Shown: positions 18,731-27,238 of the stretch, piece by piece
Layout: the number at the start of each line of letters is the position of its first letter
How positions within the stretch are numbered: the stretch's first letter is position 1
NCBI RefSeq assembly: GCF_019890615.1
Contig: NZ_JAINVZ010000032.1
Location: forward strand, 1-56,222
Direction of reading: 5' to 3'
Length of the DNA: 56,222 nucleotides
From: Streptantibioticus parmotrematis
GTDB lineage: Bacteria > Actinomycetota > Actinomycetes > Streptomycetales > Streptomycetaceae
Notes under the pieces: model-generated
What the model saw: only the letters and a program-made list of their open reading frames with translations
Told to the model about the DNA's origin: nothing
The model's database searches: none
Position numbers and translations under genes: made by a program

Positions 18731-19859
18731 GGCCGCTCTCCTTGAGGTGGCCCTGGGCGATGTGCAGTCGCTGGACGTTGCTCGTGCCGTCCATGAACTC
18801 GAAGCCCCGGGCGTCCCGGTTCCACTTCTCCAGCAGGGGATGCTCGGTCCAGGCGCCCGGTCCGGCCACCGACAGCGCCCAGGCACCGGCTTCCACGGCC
18901 AGGCGTGTGCCGGCGAGCTTGACCCGGGCGCCGAGGTGCGCGCGGTCCGGATCAAGGTCGATGGCGGAGGCGGTCTCCAGCGCGTGGAGGCGGGCGGCCT
19001 CGATCCGGTCCTCCAGCGTCTCAGCGCCCGGCGCGTGGGGGAAGTGCTCCCTGGCGTAGTCCCAGATGGCACGTGCGGTGCCGATCGCCAGGGAACCGAC
19101 CATCAGCCGCATGCTCTGCAACGACCGGATGGCTCCCCACAGCCCCCGGCGGGTGGCGGGCAGGTGCTCGCCCAGCAGCATGCCGGGCGGTACCCGGACG
19201 TCCTGGAAGAGCATCTCGCTCAGACGGGCACCGCGCAGTCCTAGCATCGGAAGCGGGCGTGTGACACACCCCGGGGCCGGCAGTTCCAGCAGGACGGCAC
19301 GCATGCCCAGCATGTGGTCGCCGGTCTTCGCCCACACCACGCCGATGGAACCGCGGTCGCCATTGCCCACGTACCGCTTGGCGCCGTTGAGGACGTGGCC
19401 ACCGCTGGGGACGGGGTCGAGGCGGGTGCGCACGTGAGCGGCGTCGCTTCCCACGTCCGGCTCGGTCATGGCGAAGAAGGCCCACGTCCGTCCGTCGGCG
19501 AGTTTGTCGTAGAAGAACCCCTTCTGCCGCTCGTCACTGAGCAGGTCTACCGTGAGCCCGGCCAGCCCGGGCCCAGGACAGGCCATGACCGCTCCCGCGT
19601 CGCCGCGGGCCCACTCGATACTCGCCACGATCCAGTCGACCATGGAGGGCGTGTCGGGGAAGGAGGTGATCAAGGGGTTGCCGGATGTGCGGTAGGCGGA
19701 CGGCATGCTGCACTCGCGGTACCACGCGTAGGTCGGCGAGTCGAAGTGCGGCTCCATGACGGCCGGGTCGGCGTCGATGGCCAGTGCGCGGCGGCGCAGG
19801 TCCGGGGCGAGCCTCGCACACAACTCCTGAGTCTTTCGCTGATCGGCCGTCAGTTCCAT
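18723..19859 (-). CDS. Acyl-CoA dehydrogenase family protein
   Basis: An intact 378-residue flavoprotein. The middle domain reads TWAFFAMTEPDVGSDAAHV and NGAKRYVGNGDRGSIGVVWA. The C-terminal domain reads RGLWGAIRSLQSMRLMVGSL and ends with FEFMDGTSNVQRLHIAQGHL. The position of the usual catalytic glutamate (EGT in MCAD-type enzymes) is occupied by D (MDGT). In secondary metabolism, such enzymes oxidise aminoacyl or acyl groups on carrier proteins, for example prolyl-PCP to pyrrolyl-PCP. Its start overlaps the stop of the upstream subunit gene by 10 bp, and its stop overlaps the next start, so it sits in a tight operon. Confidence 0.85.
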   Translation of the reverse strand: MELTADQRKTQELCARLAPDLRRRALAIDADPAVMEPHFDSPTYAWYRECSMPSAYRTSGNPLITSFPDTPSMVDWIVASIEWARGDAGAVMACPGPGLAGLTVDLLSDERQKGFFYDKLADGRTWAFFAMTEPDVGSDAAHVRTRLDPVPSGGHVLNGAKRYVGNGDRGSIGVVWAKTGDHMLGMRAVLLELPAPGCVTRPLPMLGLRGARLSEMLFQDVRVPPGMLLGEHLPATRRGLWGAIRSLQSMRLMVGSLAIGTARAIWDYAREHFPHAPGAETLEDRIEAARLHALETASAIDLDPDRAHLGARVKLAGTRLAVEAGAWALSVAGPGAWTEHPLLEKWNRDARGFEFMDGTSNVQRLHIAQGHLKESGRA

Positions 19860-20479
19860 GCGGTCTCCCCTTCGCCCGACGCTCGCACCCAAGTGTTGGC
19901 GACCAGGTCCGACAGGTACAGGGCGGTCGCGGGGTGGTCGGTGATGTAGCCGCTCGCGCCGAAGAGCATGCACACCCGCCAGTCCAGCCGGTCGATGCGC
20001 GCGTGCAGGTAGGCGGCCGAGGCCGGGCGGGGCCGCAGCAGCAGCCCGTCGGCATGGCGGCGCAAGGTCTGCAGCTCGGTCACCGTGTCGGCCACGGACC
20101 CCAGAATCAACTGCTTGTACAGCAGCGGCTCCCCCACAGACGTACGGGCCGACAGATGGGCGACCGCCTCGTCCAGCGTCCTGCGCAGCAGTCCGATACG
20201 GGCCCGCGCCAGCCGGGGGACGACGGCGGCGCAGGCGTCCGCGTCGGCCGGGCGGTCCTTTGGGAGTCGGACGAACGCCAGCGAGTTCCATCCCGTCGCC
20301 AGAGGGACGTCCACCGCCTCCCCCGCCACGGGCCAGCCCTCGGGTACGCCGACCACCGCGCCCGGCGCCGCCGCCGCGATGTCGACGTCCCTCAGCACCA
20401 GGGCCAGGGCGGTGGCGAAACCCTTGTCATAGGCGGTTTCCTCGCAGCGGTCGAGGACTGACCGCGACGGCTCGGTCAT
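19850..20479 (-). CDS. Stand-alone acyl-CoA dehydrogenase C-terminal-like subunit
   Basis: A 209-residue protein matching only the C-terminal helical half of acyl-CoA dehydrogenases. The match is ARIGLLRRTLDEAVAHLSAR then SVADTVTELQTLRRHADGLL, DWRVCMLFGASGYITDHPAT and ALYLSDLVANTWV. The N-terminal half is short and lacks the TEPxxGSD flavin loop. Directly upstream of a full-length dehydrogenase and translationally coupled to it, it may form a hetero-oligomer, as two-gene acyl-CoA dehydrogenases do. It starts at ATG 20479, inside a 4-bp ATGA overlap with the KASIII gene. The frame is intact. Confidence 0.7.
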   Translation of the reverse strand: MTEPSRSVLDRCEETAYDKGFATALALVLRDVDIAAAAPGAVVGVPEGWPVAGEAVDVPLATGWNSLAFVRLPKDRPADADACAAVVPRLARARIGLLRRTLDEAVAHLSARTSVGEPLLYKQLILGSVADTVTELQTLRRHADGLLLRPRPASAAYLHARIDRLDWRVCMLFGASGYITDHPATALYLSDLVANTWVRASGEGETAWN

Positions 20480-21453
20480 GCTCCGGCCACCACTTCCACT
20501 ACGTCGACCTGGATGTAGTAGCCCTGCCCGATGGCAATCACCACGCACCGGTCGCCCTCCTTGAGACAGCCCGAGTCGTCGGCCGTCCTCAGCGGCTTGA
20601 GGGCGTCCGTGCCGTAGGTGTGCCCCTCGGACGCCAACAGATCGAGCACGACGCGATCGTTGGGGACGCCCGAGGCGCGGCAGAATCTGTCCCACAGCAT
20701 CGCGTTGGCGAGGTGAGGCATGGCCCAGTCCACGTCCCGCGCGGTGAGGCCGACCTGGTTCATGGCGGCCTCCACCGCTTCGACGAGCATTTCCAGGTAT
20801 CTCTTGGCGAACGACCGGCTCCTGCCCGACGACAGACGGATGCCCTCGTGGAAGTCGAGGTCCTTGCACGTCACGCTGGTGAGGTAGCGGTAGTTCTCGC
20901 GGCTGACCATGACCGCAGCCGCAGCTTCACCCATGACGGTCATCTGAGGAGTGATCCGTCCCAAGTCGCTGGCGGTTCCCATGCCTGCGCCAACGACGAG
21001 CACGTCCCCGCGTGTGGTGGACGGCGACGTCGACCGCACGCAGAAGCGCGGTACATCCCACTCCCGAGATCCCGTAGAGCGGGGCCTTCTCGTCGAGGCC
21101 CACGCCTGTCCTGACCCAGTGGACGAAGTCCGGACGCAGGGCGGCTTCCTGCAGGGACAGGGTGTGCCCGTAGACGACCAGGGCGACCGCGCCGTGGCGG
21201 GGCAGGGGCCGACCCACGTCGACCAGCAGGTCATCGAGGACCACGTCCTCACCCCAGGCGGGCTCTCCCGCAGCTTGTACATGTGGGCGAACAACCCTTG
21301 CGTGAACGCGTCCGCGCCGGCCCGGTCGAGGATCGAGGTCACCGAGTCTCTGTGCTCGGGCACCTTGACCGCGACCCACGACCCTCCCAGGTCCATCAGC
21401 GTCGCCTTCCCGTCGTGGTGACGGGGGATGGAAAGGCCCACGACTCGCTCCAC
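20476..21453 (-). pseudogene. KASIII-like 3-oxoacyl-ACP synthase, two compensating frameshifts
   Basis: The frame opens at GTG 21453 two bases after the ACP stop (MERVVGLSIPRHHDGKATLM), shifts near 21255, and shifts back near 21005. The shifted part carries the active-site block: GRPLPRHGAVALVVYGHTLS and GISGVGCTALLRAVDVAVHH, where the Cys is the nucleophile. Downstream the original frame gives MTVMGEAAAAVMVS, then AMPHLANAMLW with the catalytic His. The region expected to contain the Asn reads SEGHTYGTD. KASIII enzymes join an acyl thioester to an ACP-bound extender, or act as acyltransferases in antibiotic pathways (CloN2-like). In the raw frame the protein would lose its active site. Confidence 0.8.
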
Positions 21454-21454
21454 C

Positions 21455-21724
21455 TCAGCCCGCCGTGGCGGACTGCTCCTCCAGCTTGGCCGCCACGAAG
21501 TCAGTAACGGACCCGACGCTGCTGAAGACCGCGGGTACCAGGTCCTCGGTCTCGACTTCGAGACCGGTGCGGTCCTCCAGGACGAAGAGGACCTGGATGA
21601 TGGCGACCGAGTCCAGCCCGAGGGTCTCGAAAAGCCTGTCCTCGTCGCGCAGTTGGGGGAGCTCCTTGTTCAATGCGGCCTCAAGTGCGGCCTTCACGTG
21701 TCCGGCGGCGATTTCCCTGCTCAT
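21455..21724 (-). CDS. Acyl/peptidyl carrier protein
   Basis: An intact 89-residue carrier protein. The phosphopantetheine site is ETLGLDSVAIIQVLFVLED, with the serine in the DS pair. Helices before (MSREIAAGHVKAALEAALNK) and after (VGSVTDFVAAKLEEQ) match the four-helix ACP fold. It starts at ATG 21724, 80 bp after the decarboxylase relic, and stops two bases before the KASIII start. It would be the common scaffold for the adenylation enzyme, the decarboxylase, the dehydrogenase and KASIII, after activation by the PPTase at the end of the operon. Confidence 0.88.
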   Translation of the reverse strand: MSREIAAGHVKAALEAALNKELPQLRDEDRLFETLGLDSVAIIQVLFVLEDRTGLEVETEDLVPAVFSSVGSVTDFVAAKLEEQSATAG

Positions 21725-21803
21725 GGGTTGCGGCCTCTGTGTCGTTGGGTGCGGCCCCCCGTGGGGACCGGCGTGGTGGATGGTTCGTCCCGCGCCCGCG
21801 CGA

Positions 21804-22990
21804 TTAGGAAAAGCGGTGCAGGATCTGCTTGCCGATGACGTCCACGACGATGTCGCGCCGCCGGATCGGTCGTGCCTACCTTCGGTGGACGAGGACTTCG
21901 GCCGGGTAGCCGCGCCGAGAAGGAGCACCGGCGACGCGGTGAGGCCGTAGGCACCGGACATCAGGATCCCCAGTAGGCCGCCCGGTCGCAGCGGTGGCAG
22001 TGGCACGCCTTGGCGAGTGTGTCACCAAGGGTGCACAGCGGGCCGCTGACGTTCCAGACCGACGTGCCGTCGGCGACCGGGTCAGCGCCGGGACGGACGG
22101 ACCACGGCCGGCGTGGTGTGGGCGACCGTCACCGGATCGGCCGCCCTCCCGAGCAACCGCACCGGGTAATTGCGCCGGATCACCGCGCCGATGCCGACCG
22201 TGGCCATGTGCTGGTGAGTGCCGCCGCCGGTGACGGCGAAGTTCTTCCCTTGCGACCGCTTCACCGAGCGCACCGCGACGAGGTAGGTGCCGCAGGCCCC
22301 GCTGTGAGGTAGCGGGGCCGCCTCCAGGATGAGGCGGGTGTGCGGGTGCCCGGCACAGAACGCTGTCAGAGGCGGGTTCACCTCCTTCGTCAGCAGGTCC
22401 GGAACGATCTCGGACTCGTTGTCGAAGTACGGCACCCCCAACCCACCGCCGGTGCCGACCGTCTCCGGGCAATTGGTGGCCTCGTGAACCCGGTCGGCGA
22501 GGTCCAGGATGTAGCGGGTGTTGTCGATCACCGCCCGCGGGTCCAGGATGCGCGTTCCCAGGTAGGCGTGGACTCCGACGACGCCGCGTGGGTGAGACGG
22601 CCGAGTCCGGGGATGCCGCGCAGCAAGAGGTTTTCGTCCACGCCGAACTGCTGCGGCTTTGCCCGTCGCCAGGCGGGCTCGGGACGGCAAGCGAGTCGGG
22701 TTGCCCCTCAGCGGGACACACTGTGCACGGTCGTGCACACGGGCCGCGGCGTCGATGTCGGCGATCTCCTCGAATGACTCGGCAACAATCACGTGGACGC
22801 CCGCCACCACGCAGGCGGCGATCTCCTCCGGGCTCTTGCCTGGGCCGAGGAAGATGATGTCGTCCGGGTCGGCGCCCGCTCGCAGCGCGGTCCGCAGCTC
22901 CGCGAGAGAGGACACCCGAGTCCAGCTGATAGCGGAGCTGACCGAAGGCGGTCTCGCACGGCACTCATGTCGGATCCCAGCGATGGCAAA
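21804..22990 (-). pseudogene. PLP-dependent (Orn/DAP/BtrK-VinO-type) decarboxylase, degraded
   Basis: A group IV (alanine-racemase-fold) decarboxylase in several frames. Readable parts are SLAELRTALRAGADPDDIIF with LGPGKSPEEIAACVVAGVHV, VVGVHAYLGTRILDP, VGTGGGLGVPYFDNESEI, LLTKEVNPPLTAF, VKRSQGKNFAVTGGGTHQHM and IRRNYPVRLLG. Other frames continue with SGPLCT, LPPLRPGGLLGILMSGAYG, GYPAEVLVHR and VIGKQILHRF before the stop at 21804. The N-terminal segment with the PLP lysine (YxxKAN) is missing or scrambled. Relatives BtrK (butirosin) and VinO (vicenistatin) decarboxylate aminoacyl-ACPs, which fits the ACP gene next door. Confidence 0.75.
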
Positions 22991-23341
22991 ATAATCGGTC
23001 GGTGAACCCCGGCTCGCGCGGCGATACCACCCGTCAGCCGCAAACGGAAGAGAGCGGCGGATGCGTGACATCGGCTTTATGCCCCAGCACATGGCCCGGG
23101 TTGTTTCGCAGTGGACTTATTCAAACGGCGGGACCGGCGCGATCGCAAGTCCCTCGATCTGTGCGGTTCCAGGTCCGCGATCGAGGACGTCACGACAGCC
23201 ACGCACCGCGTCGGCCGACGACTCGGATCTGGCACCGGAACCAAGGCGCTTGACGGCTTCGGGACTAGTACTCCAGCAGGGTTTCGCTGTCTGACCTGCG
23301 GGTTTCGCGGGGCGGCTGGAGTGTAGCGGGCCGTGGCCCGG
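22991..23341. other. Upstream region of the decayed operon and IS edge, no gene seen
   Basis: About 350 bp between the decarboxylase relic and the transposase relic. It should hold the promoter of the minus-strand operon. I see no clear terminal inverted repeat of the insertion sequence; a TACTCCAGC motif at 23269-23277 may belong to its end. Confidence 0.3.
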
Positions 23342-24460
23342 TCAGGGGCGGTCTTCGACGGGCCGTCCCTCGATCGTGCGACGGCGCCGCAGGTAATGAC
23401 AGCGACGGGCGACTGCTTGTCGTCGTCGGCGCCAGTTCGACCAGCTCAACGCGTGGTGTCGGCCTCGGTGTCCGCTCAGGTGCGGGGGCCGGGGACGACA
23501 AGTTGCCAGGAGTCGCCGAACTTCCGCCACTGTGAGCTCGGCTGTCCCGGCAGTCTCACCGGTTCCGCCCCCTTTTCCCGGGCCTGGTGGGCTGTGGCGG
23601 CCAGGAAGGCGTGCGCGAGCATGGCGAGGGTGATGTGCCGGTACCAGCCCACGTAGCGGCGGACTTCATACTGGTCCAGGCCGCACTCGTTCTTCGCAGC
23701 CTGGAAACACTCCTCGATCGCCCAGCGCATCCCGGCGACCCTCACCAGCTCCGCCACGGTGGTCGCCAAGGGGGCGTAGGCGAGGTAGTAGGCGATCTCG
23801 TCGGGCTTGCCGATGCTGCGGCGGGCCATTGCCCACCGCATGCGGTGGGGGACTTCGCCCTGGTAGTCGAATTCGGCGACAGCCGGCAGCCGCACCGCCG
23901 CCCAGTGGTATACCCGCGGTCCCTTCGCGCCGTCGCCGCAGGACCTCTTCTCCCACGCCTCAGCGGGAGCCTGCGCGAACAGGTCCTCGATGCGGGGACA
24001 GCCCACAGTGAACTGGGACTTGGGCACGGCCAGCACGTAGCCGATGCCCGACTGCTCCAGGAGCCGGCGGAAGCGGCTCTCCTGTCCGTAAGCGGCATCC
24101 GCCGTTACCCACGCGACCGGCAGCAATGAGGCGAGAGCGCGCAGCACGATGCGCCGTGCCAGTTCGCCCTTGGTGGCGAAAGTCCGCTCGCCGGGGATTC
24201 TGGCCGTGCGGCAGCGTGTCCGCTCCTCGGTCCAGGACTTGGGGAGGTAGAACTCGCGATCGACCAGGGCGCGGCCGCAGGCGGTGGCATAGGCGGCGGA
24301 AACGCCGATCTGGCAGTTTCTCGGTGCGGCCGGCGGTGCCGGAGTACTGGCGCTGGACCCCGGCGGAGGTGGTGCCCTTCTTGATGAACCCGGTATCGTC
24401 GATGATCAGGACCCCGTCGTTCTCGCCGAGGTTGTCGGCGACGTATTCCTGCAGGTCATC
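23342..24460 (-). mobile_element. IS701-family transposase relic, N-terminally truncated
   Basis: A DDE transposase of the IS701 type in at least three frames. It reads [92 protein letters not shown]-like text, RWAIEECFQAAKNECGLDQY, EVRRYVGWYRHITLAMLAHA, and finally EVRRLLA with WRRRRQAVARRCHY. The DDTG and TADAAYG acidic motifs survive. The roughly 90 N-terminal residues normally preceding DDLQEY are absent, because the sequence joins another gene at about 24460. The element cannot move on its own. Confidence 0.8.
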
Positions 24461-24607
24461 GCGCTGCGCCGCATCGCGGACGACTCCGAGGAAGACGCCG
24501 TGCGGCAGGCCCGAGGCGAATTCTCGTGGGAGGAGATCGGCCGCGCCCTGGGCGTCACGAAGCAGTCCGCCCACGAGCGGCTGCGGCACCTGGACCAACA
24601 GCCCTGA
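24460..24607 (+). pseudogene. 3' fragment of an HTH DNA-binding protein gene
   Basis: Reads [20 protein letters not shown] then [20 protein letters not shown] and LRHLDQQP before TGA at 24605. The helix-turn-helix [20 protein letters not shown] is unmistakable and resembles sigma-region-4-like or MerR-like Streptomyces regulators. The 5' part is missing: the frame begins exactly where the truncated IS701 transposase ends, so a deletion at or through the insertion removed both N-termini. Confidence 0.7.
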
Positions 24608-24626
24608 TCCGCCGAGGAGGGGAATA

Positions 24627-24884
24627 GTGCAAGTCCGGAACACTGCCTCTTCACCAGTACAGCTGACGTACGAGCAGGTGCGCGCCTACGAGCTGCCCGC
24701 GACCGAGGTCAAGCAGGACGATCCGAAGTGGTCGGCCTTCGCCGACCGCTACGGCTTCAATTCCCGTCGCCCGGTGCAGTGGGAGGTGGAGGAGCTGGAG
24801 CTGGCCGAATTCCAGCGCCTGGACCTCGCCGCCCTCGCCCCGTACGTCGACCGCGACGTCTCCGCGCGGCAGGGCCGCCTGTGA
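24627..24884 (+). CDS. Small hypothetical protein after the HTH fragment, possibly frameshifted
   Basis: GTG start at 24627 with a strong GAGGAGGGG site (24614-24622), 20 bp after the HTH fragment. The 85-residue product reads [20 protein letters not shown], then [20 protein letters not shown] and [12 protein letters not shown]. The neighbouring frame then carries on with [20 protein letters not shown] to a stop at 24969. That continues the helical charged C-terminus expected for this kind of protein, so a +/-1 indel near 24875 is likely. Function unknown; it was probably co-transcribed with the HTH gene. Confidence 0.55.
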   Translation: MQVRNTASSPVQLTYEQVRAYELPATEVKQDDPKWSAFADRYGFNSRRPVQWEVEELELAEFQRLDLAALAPYVDRDVSARQGRL

Positions 24885-25113
24885 AGAAGAGCAGCGCCGC
24901 GCTCTGGCCGCCTTCTGGTGTCAGTTGCTGGAGGAGGCTGGCGCGGTGGTCGGCAACGGTATGTCGTAGTTCTAGGTGAGCCCTCGAAGAAGCTGGCGAC
25001 TACTCGAGGACCGTCATTCCGAATGAGCTCGTGGCCGCCGAAGCGGTGGACCTCGTAGCCGGAGAGTTTCGGACGCCTGTCAAAGCGGACCAAGCCCACC
25101 TCGTCGAGGCCGT

Positions 25114-25431
25114 CTAGATGTTCAACGTCTGGAAGTTCATGGCCGGGCAAAGTGAAGCAGCCAGTGCGAGCAGCCGGTGGTGCTGGGGTCGTCGCACTCC
25201 CCGGATGAACAGGGCCCGTGCGCGTCGGCGGGCGCTGGTCTGCTGTTCGTGGAGCAGGTGCAGGGCGGCGGTGTCCATGAAGGTGACCTGGTCCATGACC
25301 CAGGTCACCGACCGCACGGTGGACGGCAGGTCGTTCGACGCTGCGCGCGGGGCGGGCAGAGCCTCGTGGTCGAGGTCACCGTGCGGACAAATCGCCGCCG
25401 CGCCGTTCGGGATGATCGTGCTGATATTCAC
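25114..25431 (-). CDS. STAS-domain protein (anti-sigma factor antagonist-like)
   Basis: A 105-residue STAS domain: ICPHGDLDHEALPAPRAAS, VRSVTWVMDQVTFMDTAALH, LLHEQQTSARRRARALFIRG, then RLLALAASL. The phosphorylation-site region normally reads D-S-S/T-G, and here the motif is FMDTAALH (T in place of the first S, A in place of the second), so phosphorylation by an RsbW-type kinase is possible on T. The start is the GTG at 25431 behind AGAAGGGG; an in-frame GTG two codons upstream lies too close to that site. It could partner GHKL ATPases such as the one at 15986. Confidence 0.75.
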   Translation of the reverse strand: MNISTIIPNGAAAICPHGDLDHEALPAPRAASNDLPSTVRSVTWVMDQVTFMDTAALHLLHEQQTSARRRARALFIRGVRRPQHHRLLALAASLCPAMNFQTLNI

Positions 25432-25507
25432 GGGCACTGACCCCTTCTGCGGGTTGAAAGCCCGAAGGCGGCATAGCCCGGAGTGTGAGGGGCTGGTCGG
25501 CAACGGA

Positions 25508-25544
25508 GGGCGCCATCCGTCCCGGGTTGGGACGGATGGCGCCC
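25508..25544. terminator. 16-bp perfect hairpin with 5-base loop
   Basis: GGGCGCCATCCGTCCC (25508-25523) pairs with GGGACGGATGGCGCCC (25529-25544) around GGGTT. It lies 77 bp upstream of the STAS start and about 350 bp before the lipoprotein gene. No intact gene ends beside it on either strand, so it is an orphan terminator or a leader hairpin of the STAS gene. Confidence 0.6.
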
Positions 25545-25890
25545 ATGCCAGCTACCCATGTGTCCGAAAGGGAAGCGGCAGGCTCGCGGTCACCTCACTG
25601 GTTCCCCACCAGGAGCAGCATCCACCCGATGTACAAGGTGATGTTGCCTACACGGGTGGCCCCTCTCCCTGTCTGTCATGTCGGCGATGCAAGCCCGCGG
25701 GCATGGGACGACGCACGGCGGGCCGGACGCTGTTGTGTACGTCGTGACCATGTCACCGGTCTGCGACAGGGGTGTTGTGGAACGGCGACTCAGGTATCCC
25801 TTCGGCTCACAGGCCCCTCATAGTGATCGAACGAGAACCGGGAGCCGGAACGGCTTCGGCTCCCCACCACGGGATACCAAGGGGTTTTTC

Positions 25891-26565
25891 ATGTTCGGCA
25901 ACCGTCGCAAGGCAGTCCTGGTCTCCGCGGCCCTGGTCGGCAGCGCCATGATGATGACGGCGTGCCAGAACGGGCCCTCGAACGCCGCGCAGGCCACTCC
26001 CTCCTCCCCCGCCGGCACGCCGCTCGCCCCGTCCGGCTCGTCCGCAACGGGCGGCGGTGCCCAGAGCGGTGGGAACAGCGCCGCAGGGAAGAGCTCCGCG
26101 GGGCAGGGCGCGGCCGGCGGGTCCGGCTCCACGGGGACCACCGGGGTCGGCGGGTGCAGGACTGACGAGCTGCGGATCACGGCGACAGACGACACCATCG
26201 GCGGCGACCCCACCGGCAGCGTCGCGGTGGAGTTGAAGAACGTCGGTGGGCGGGCCTGTTCCATGGCCGGATTCGCGGGTGTCGACCTGAAGACCGACTC
26301 GGGCACGGTGTCCGCGCGGCGCACCGGGCAGCCCGCCACTCCGATCACCCTCAGGAACGGGCAGGCGGTGTACTTCGGCGTCACCTACCCGTTCAACAAG
26401 ACGGGCGGCACCGGCGTCCGGATCACCGGGCTGCTGGTGACCCCGCCGAACGAGACGAAGACGGTCAGCCTCAACTGGCCGGGCGCCCCCTCGCTGCCCG
26501 TCACGGACGGCACCGGTTCCCCGGTGCGGGTCGGCCCGCTCGGCAGCGCGGGCCAGGGCGGCTGA
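25891..26565 (+). CDS. DUF4232 lipoprotein
   Basis: A 224-residue secreted lipoprotein. The signal peptide (RRKAVLVSAALVGSAMMM) ends in a TAC lipobox with the lipidated Cys at residue 25-27. A long Ser/Gly/Ala-rich linker follows to about residue 85. The DUF4232 domain comes next, with CRTDELRITATDD, GSVAVELKNVGGRACSMAGF and RNGQAVYFGVTYPFNKTG. It is anchored on the outer face of the membrane; DUF4232 proteins have no assigned function. The ATG has AAGGGG seven bases upstream. It is the first clearly undamaged gene right of the decayed zone. Confidence 0.88.
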   Translation: MFGNRRKAVLVSAALVGSAMMMTACQNGPSNAAQATPSSPAGTPLAPSGSSATGGGAQSGGNSAAGKSSAGQGAAGGSGSTGTTGVGGCRTDELRITATDDTIGGDPTGSVAVELKNVGGRACSMAGFAGVDLKTDSGTVSARRTGQPATPITLRNGQAVYFGVTYPFNKTGGTGVRITGLLVTPPNETKTVSLNWPGAPSLPVTDGTGSPVRVGPLGSAGQGG

Positions 26566-26596
26566 TCACCGGTCTCGGCCTCCGAGCTGTCCGGCC

Positions 26597-27238
26597 TCAG
26601 TCCGGCTTGCGGGAGATGCCGTGGAGGATCGTGTCGGCCAGTCCTGTGGCGATCTCCTCGGGGAGGCCTTGAGGCACGGTGCCCTCGATGGATCGCAGGA
26701 TCAGTGACCCCGTCAGCATGCTTCCGATGATGTCGGGGTCGATGTCGGGGCGCAGCTCTCCGTTGGCGATCCCGGATCTGAGTACCTGTCGCAGGACTTC
26801 CCGGCGGGGCTCGATCACGTCGGCGTAGTAGCGCTGCCGGAGTTGCGGATATTTCATGCCCGCGGCCATCACACCGTTGATGATCTGGGTGGCTCTCGTG
26901 TCCTGAAGGCGGGTGACCGTCACGCTGAGCACCCGGATCAGGTTCTCCCGGACGGTCTTCCCGGTCACTTCGGGGATCGGCTGGTTGAGTGAGGCCAGCG
27001 CGTCCACGAGCAGTGCGTCCTTGTTGGGCCAGCGGCGGTAGACGGTGTTCTTTCCGGCACCCGCGCGGGCGGCGATGGCGTTGATGCTGATGGCGCCGAG
27101 GTCGGTGCCCTCGGAGAGCAGGTCGAGGGCGGCCTGGAGGATGGCCTGTTCGGCGTCCGCGCTGCGCGGGCGGCCCCGCCGGGTGGGGCCGCCGTCGAGT
27201 GGTTCCGGGGGCTCAGTCGGCAAGGAGGACCCTTTCAT
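26597..27238 (-). CDS. TetR family regulator of the adjacent MFS exporter
   Basis: A 213-residue TetR/AcrR repressor. The N-terminal HTH reads AILQAALDLLSEGTDLGAIS, then INAIAARAGAGKNTVYRRWP and NKDALLVDALAS. The C-terminal ligand domain (TetR_C_11-like) begins near RATQIINGVMAAGMKYP. It starts inside the last 26 bp of the exporter gene, so it is translated from the same message. The long inverted repeat at 28861-28907 in front of the exporter is its likely operator, giving negative autoregulation of the pair. Confidence 0.9.
   Translation of the reverse strand: MKGSSLPTEPPEPLDGGPTRRGRPRSADAEQAILQAALDLLSEGTDLGAISINAIAARAGAGKNTVYRRWPNKDALLVDALASLNQPIPEVTGKTVRENLIRVLSVTVTRLQDTRATQIINGVMAAGMKYPQLRQRYYADVIEPRREVLRQVLRSGIANGELRPDIDPDIIGSMLTGSLILRSIEGTVPQGLPEEIATGLADTILHGISRKPD

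Noticed and set aside
16663-23000. Assignment of the broken operon to a pyrrole-2-carboxyl (prolyl-PCP) pathway
   Set aside because: Adenylation enzyme, carrier protein and acyl-CoA dehydrogenase would fit, but the BtrK/VinO-like decarboxylase and the extra dehydrogenase subunit do not belong to that pathway, and the substrate code of the adenylation domain is lost. The product is left open.
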